A DNA stretch of 64,000 nt from positions 378,837 through 442,836 of the forward strand of contig MIAG01000002.1 of NCBI GenBank assembly GCA_001829005.1, given 5' to 3'. Under the pieces are notes generated by a model. That model was not told the DNA's origin, did no database searches, and was given only the letters and a program-made list of their open reading frames with translations. Positions within the stretch are counted from its first letter, which is position 1; each line of letters begins with the position of its first letter. This document shows, piece by piece, positions 63,816 to 64,000 of the stretch. This DNA comes from Sphingobacteriia bacterium RIFOXYC2_FULL_35_18 (GTDB taxonomy: Bacteria; Bacteroidota; Bacteroidia; Chitinophagales; Chitinophagaceae). A program made the position numbers and the translations under genes.

Positions 63816-64000
63816 TTGTTTGTTGAAGTAATTATACCATTGGCGTTGCCTAAGAATTATACCTGGCAAGTTCCGGAGCAAATGCAGTTAGCTATTGTTC
63901 CCGGAATTAGAGTGGAAGTTGTATTGAGAAAAAACAAGAAATACGCTGGCATTGTAAAGAGAATTGTGAAAGAAATTCCAGTAGGATTTACCCCTTCCCC
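63816..64000 (+). CDS. priA: Primosomal protein N' (PriA), N-terminal part, cut by window end
   Basis: 61 codons are visible before the edge. The sequence FVEVIIPLALPKNYTWQVPEQ followed by GIRVEVVLRKNKKYAGIV matches the N-terminal DNA-binding domain of PriA, the replication-restart helicase. A stop at 63804-63806 in frame and no ATG after it mean translation must start at the TTG at 63816; this reading also aligns with the usual M-x-V-E-V opening. The helicase motifs lie beyond the window. Confidence 0.8.
   Translation, partial: MFVEVIIPLALPKNYTWQVPEQMQLAIVPGIRVEVVLRKNKKYAGIVKRIVKEIPVGFTPS

Noticed and set aside
1..64000. CRISPR arrays, insertion sequences, rRNA, phage genes
   Set aside because: No regularly spaced repeats, transposase or phage motifs, or rRNA-like stretches were recognised in the window.

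Overview
The window looks like chromosome from a low-GC Bacteroidota, most likely a Chitinophagaceae member close to Sediminibacterium-like freshwater bacteria (placement is inference). Supporting signs are the Bacteroidota promoter form (TTTG about 19 bp before TAnnTTTG, e.g. before parA and tRNA-Lys), scarcity of Shine-Dalgarno sequences, and families typical of the phylum: DUF4954, PorT-like barrels, DUF5683 after parAB, TonB receptor, DUF1343/NamZ, epimerase-type threonine dehydrogenase and DUF4197. The first gene (DUF4954) and the last (priA) are cut by the window edges.

Layout. 0-15 kb is mostly housekeeping: parA-parB-DUF5683-dapB-rrf2, threonine dehydrogenase, kdsA, a PAS sensor, lipoamide dehydrogenase, a SAM-cleaving enzyme, an SDR and tRNA-Lys(TTT). 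15.6-24.8 kb is a visibly more A+T-rich block devoted to nitric oxide. On the minus strand lie a NorC-like cytochrome, a NorB-like heme-copper subunit and an IscR/NsrR-like Rrf2 regulator. Divergent from them is a 759-residue qNOR-type protein. It is followed by six tightly packed genes: DGC protein, hotdog thioesterase, U32 protein, ferredoxin, PNPOx-like flavoprotein and a 601-residue nitronate-monooxygenase-like protein. 24.8-38.3 kb is a long minus-strand stretch: tryptophanase, then a run reading S41 protease, beta-propeller phosphoesterase, TonB receptor, FAD/Fe-S dehydrogenase, and a two-subunit molybdenum hydroxylase. 38.4-56 kb holds MurNAc/GlcNAc recycling genes (sugar kinase, murQ, NamZ), hydrolases, an orphan ABC ATPase, hutU, etfBA and small proteins. 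56-64 kb holds ispE, gltBD, an acyltransferase and the start of priA.

Main discovery. The qNOR-type protein at 17845-20124 is not an ordinary quinol NO reductase. One FeB histidine is Asn (N540 in the HN pair), the catalytic-pocket Glu is Gln (Q561), and the quinol-site Glu and Asp are both Gly (G314, G735), while the heme histidines and the first FeB histidine are kept. This is the residue pattern described for nitric oxide dismutase (Nod), which splits 2 NO to N2 and O2. Its divergent neighbour is a NorB-like subunit that itself lacks the first FeB histidine and has Met where the second low-spin heme histidine is expected. The two face each other across a 71-bp spacer carrying two opposed promoters and an inverted repeat, and a probable Fe-S Rrf2 regulator lies in the same cluster. 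I therefore read this block as an NO-handling, possibly oxygen-generating, locus in a Bacteroidota genome, with six accessory genes of unproven role. No nitrite reductase, nitrous oxide reductase or terminal oxidase is visible here.
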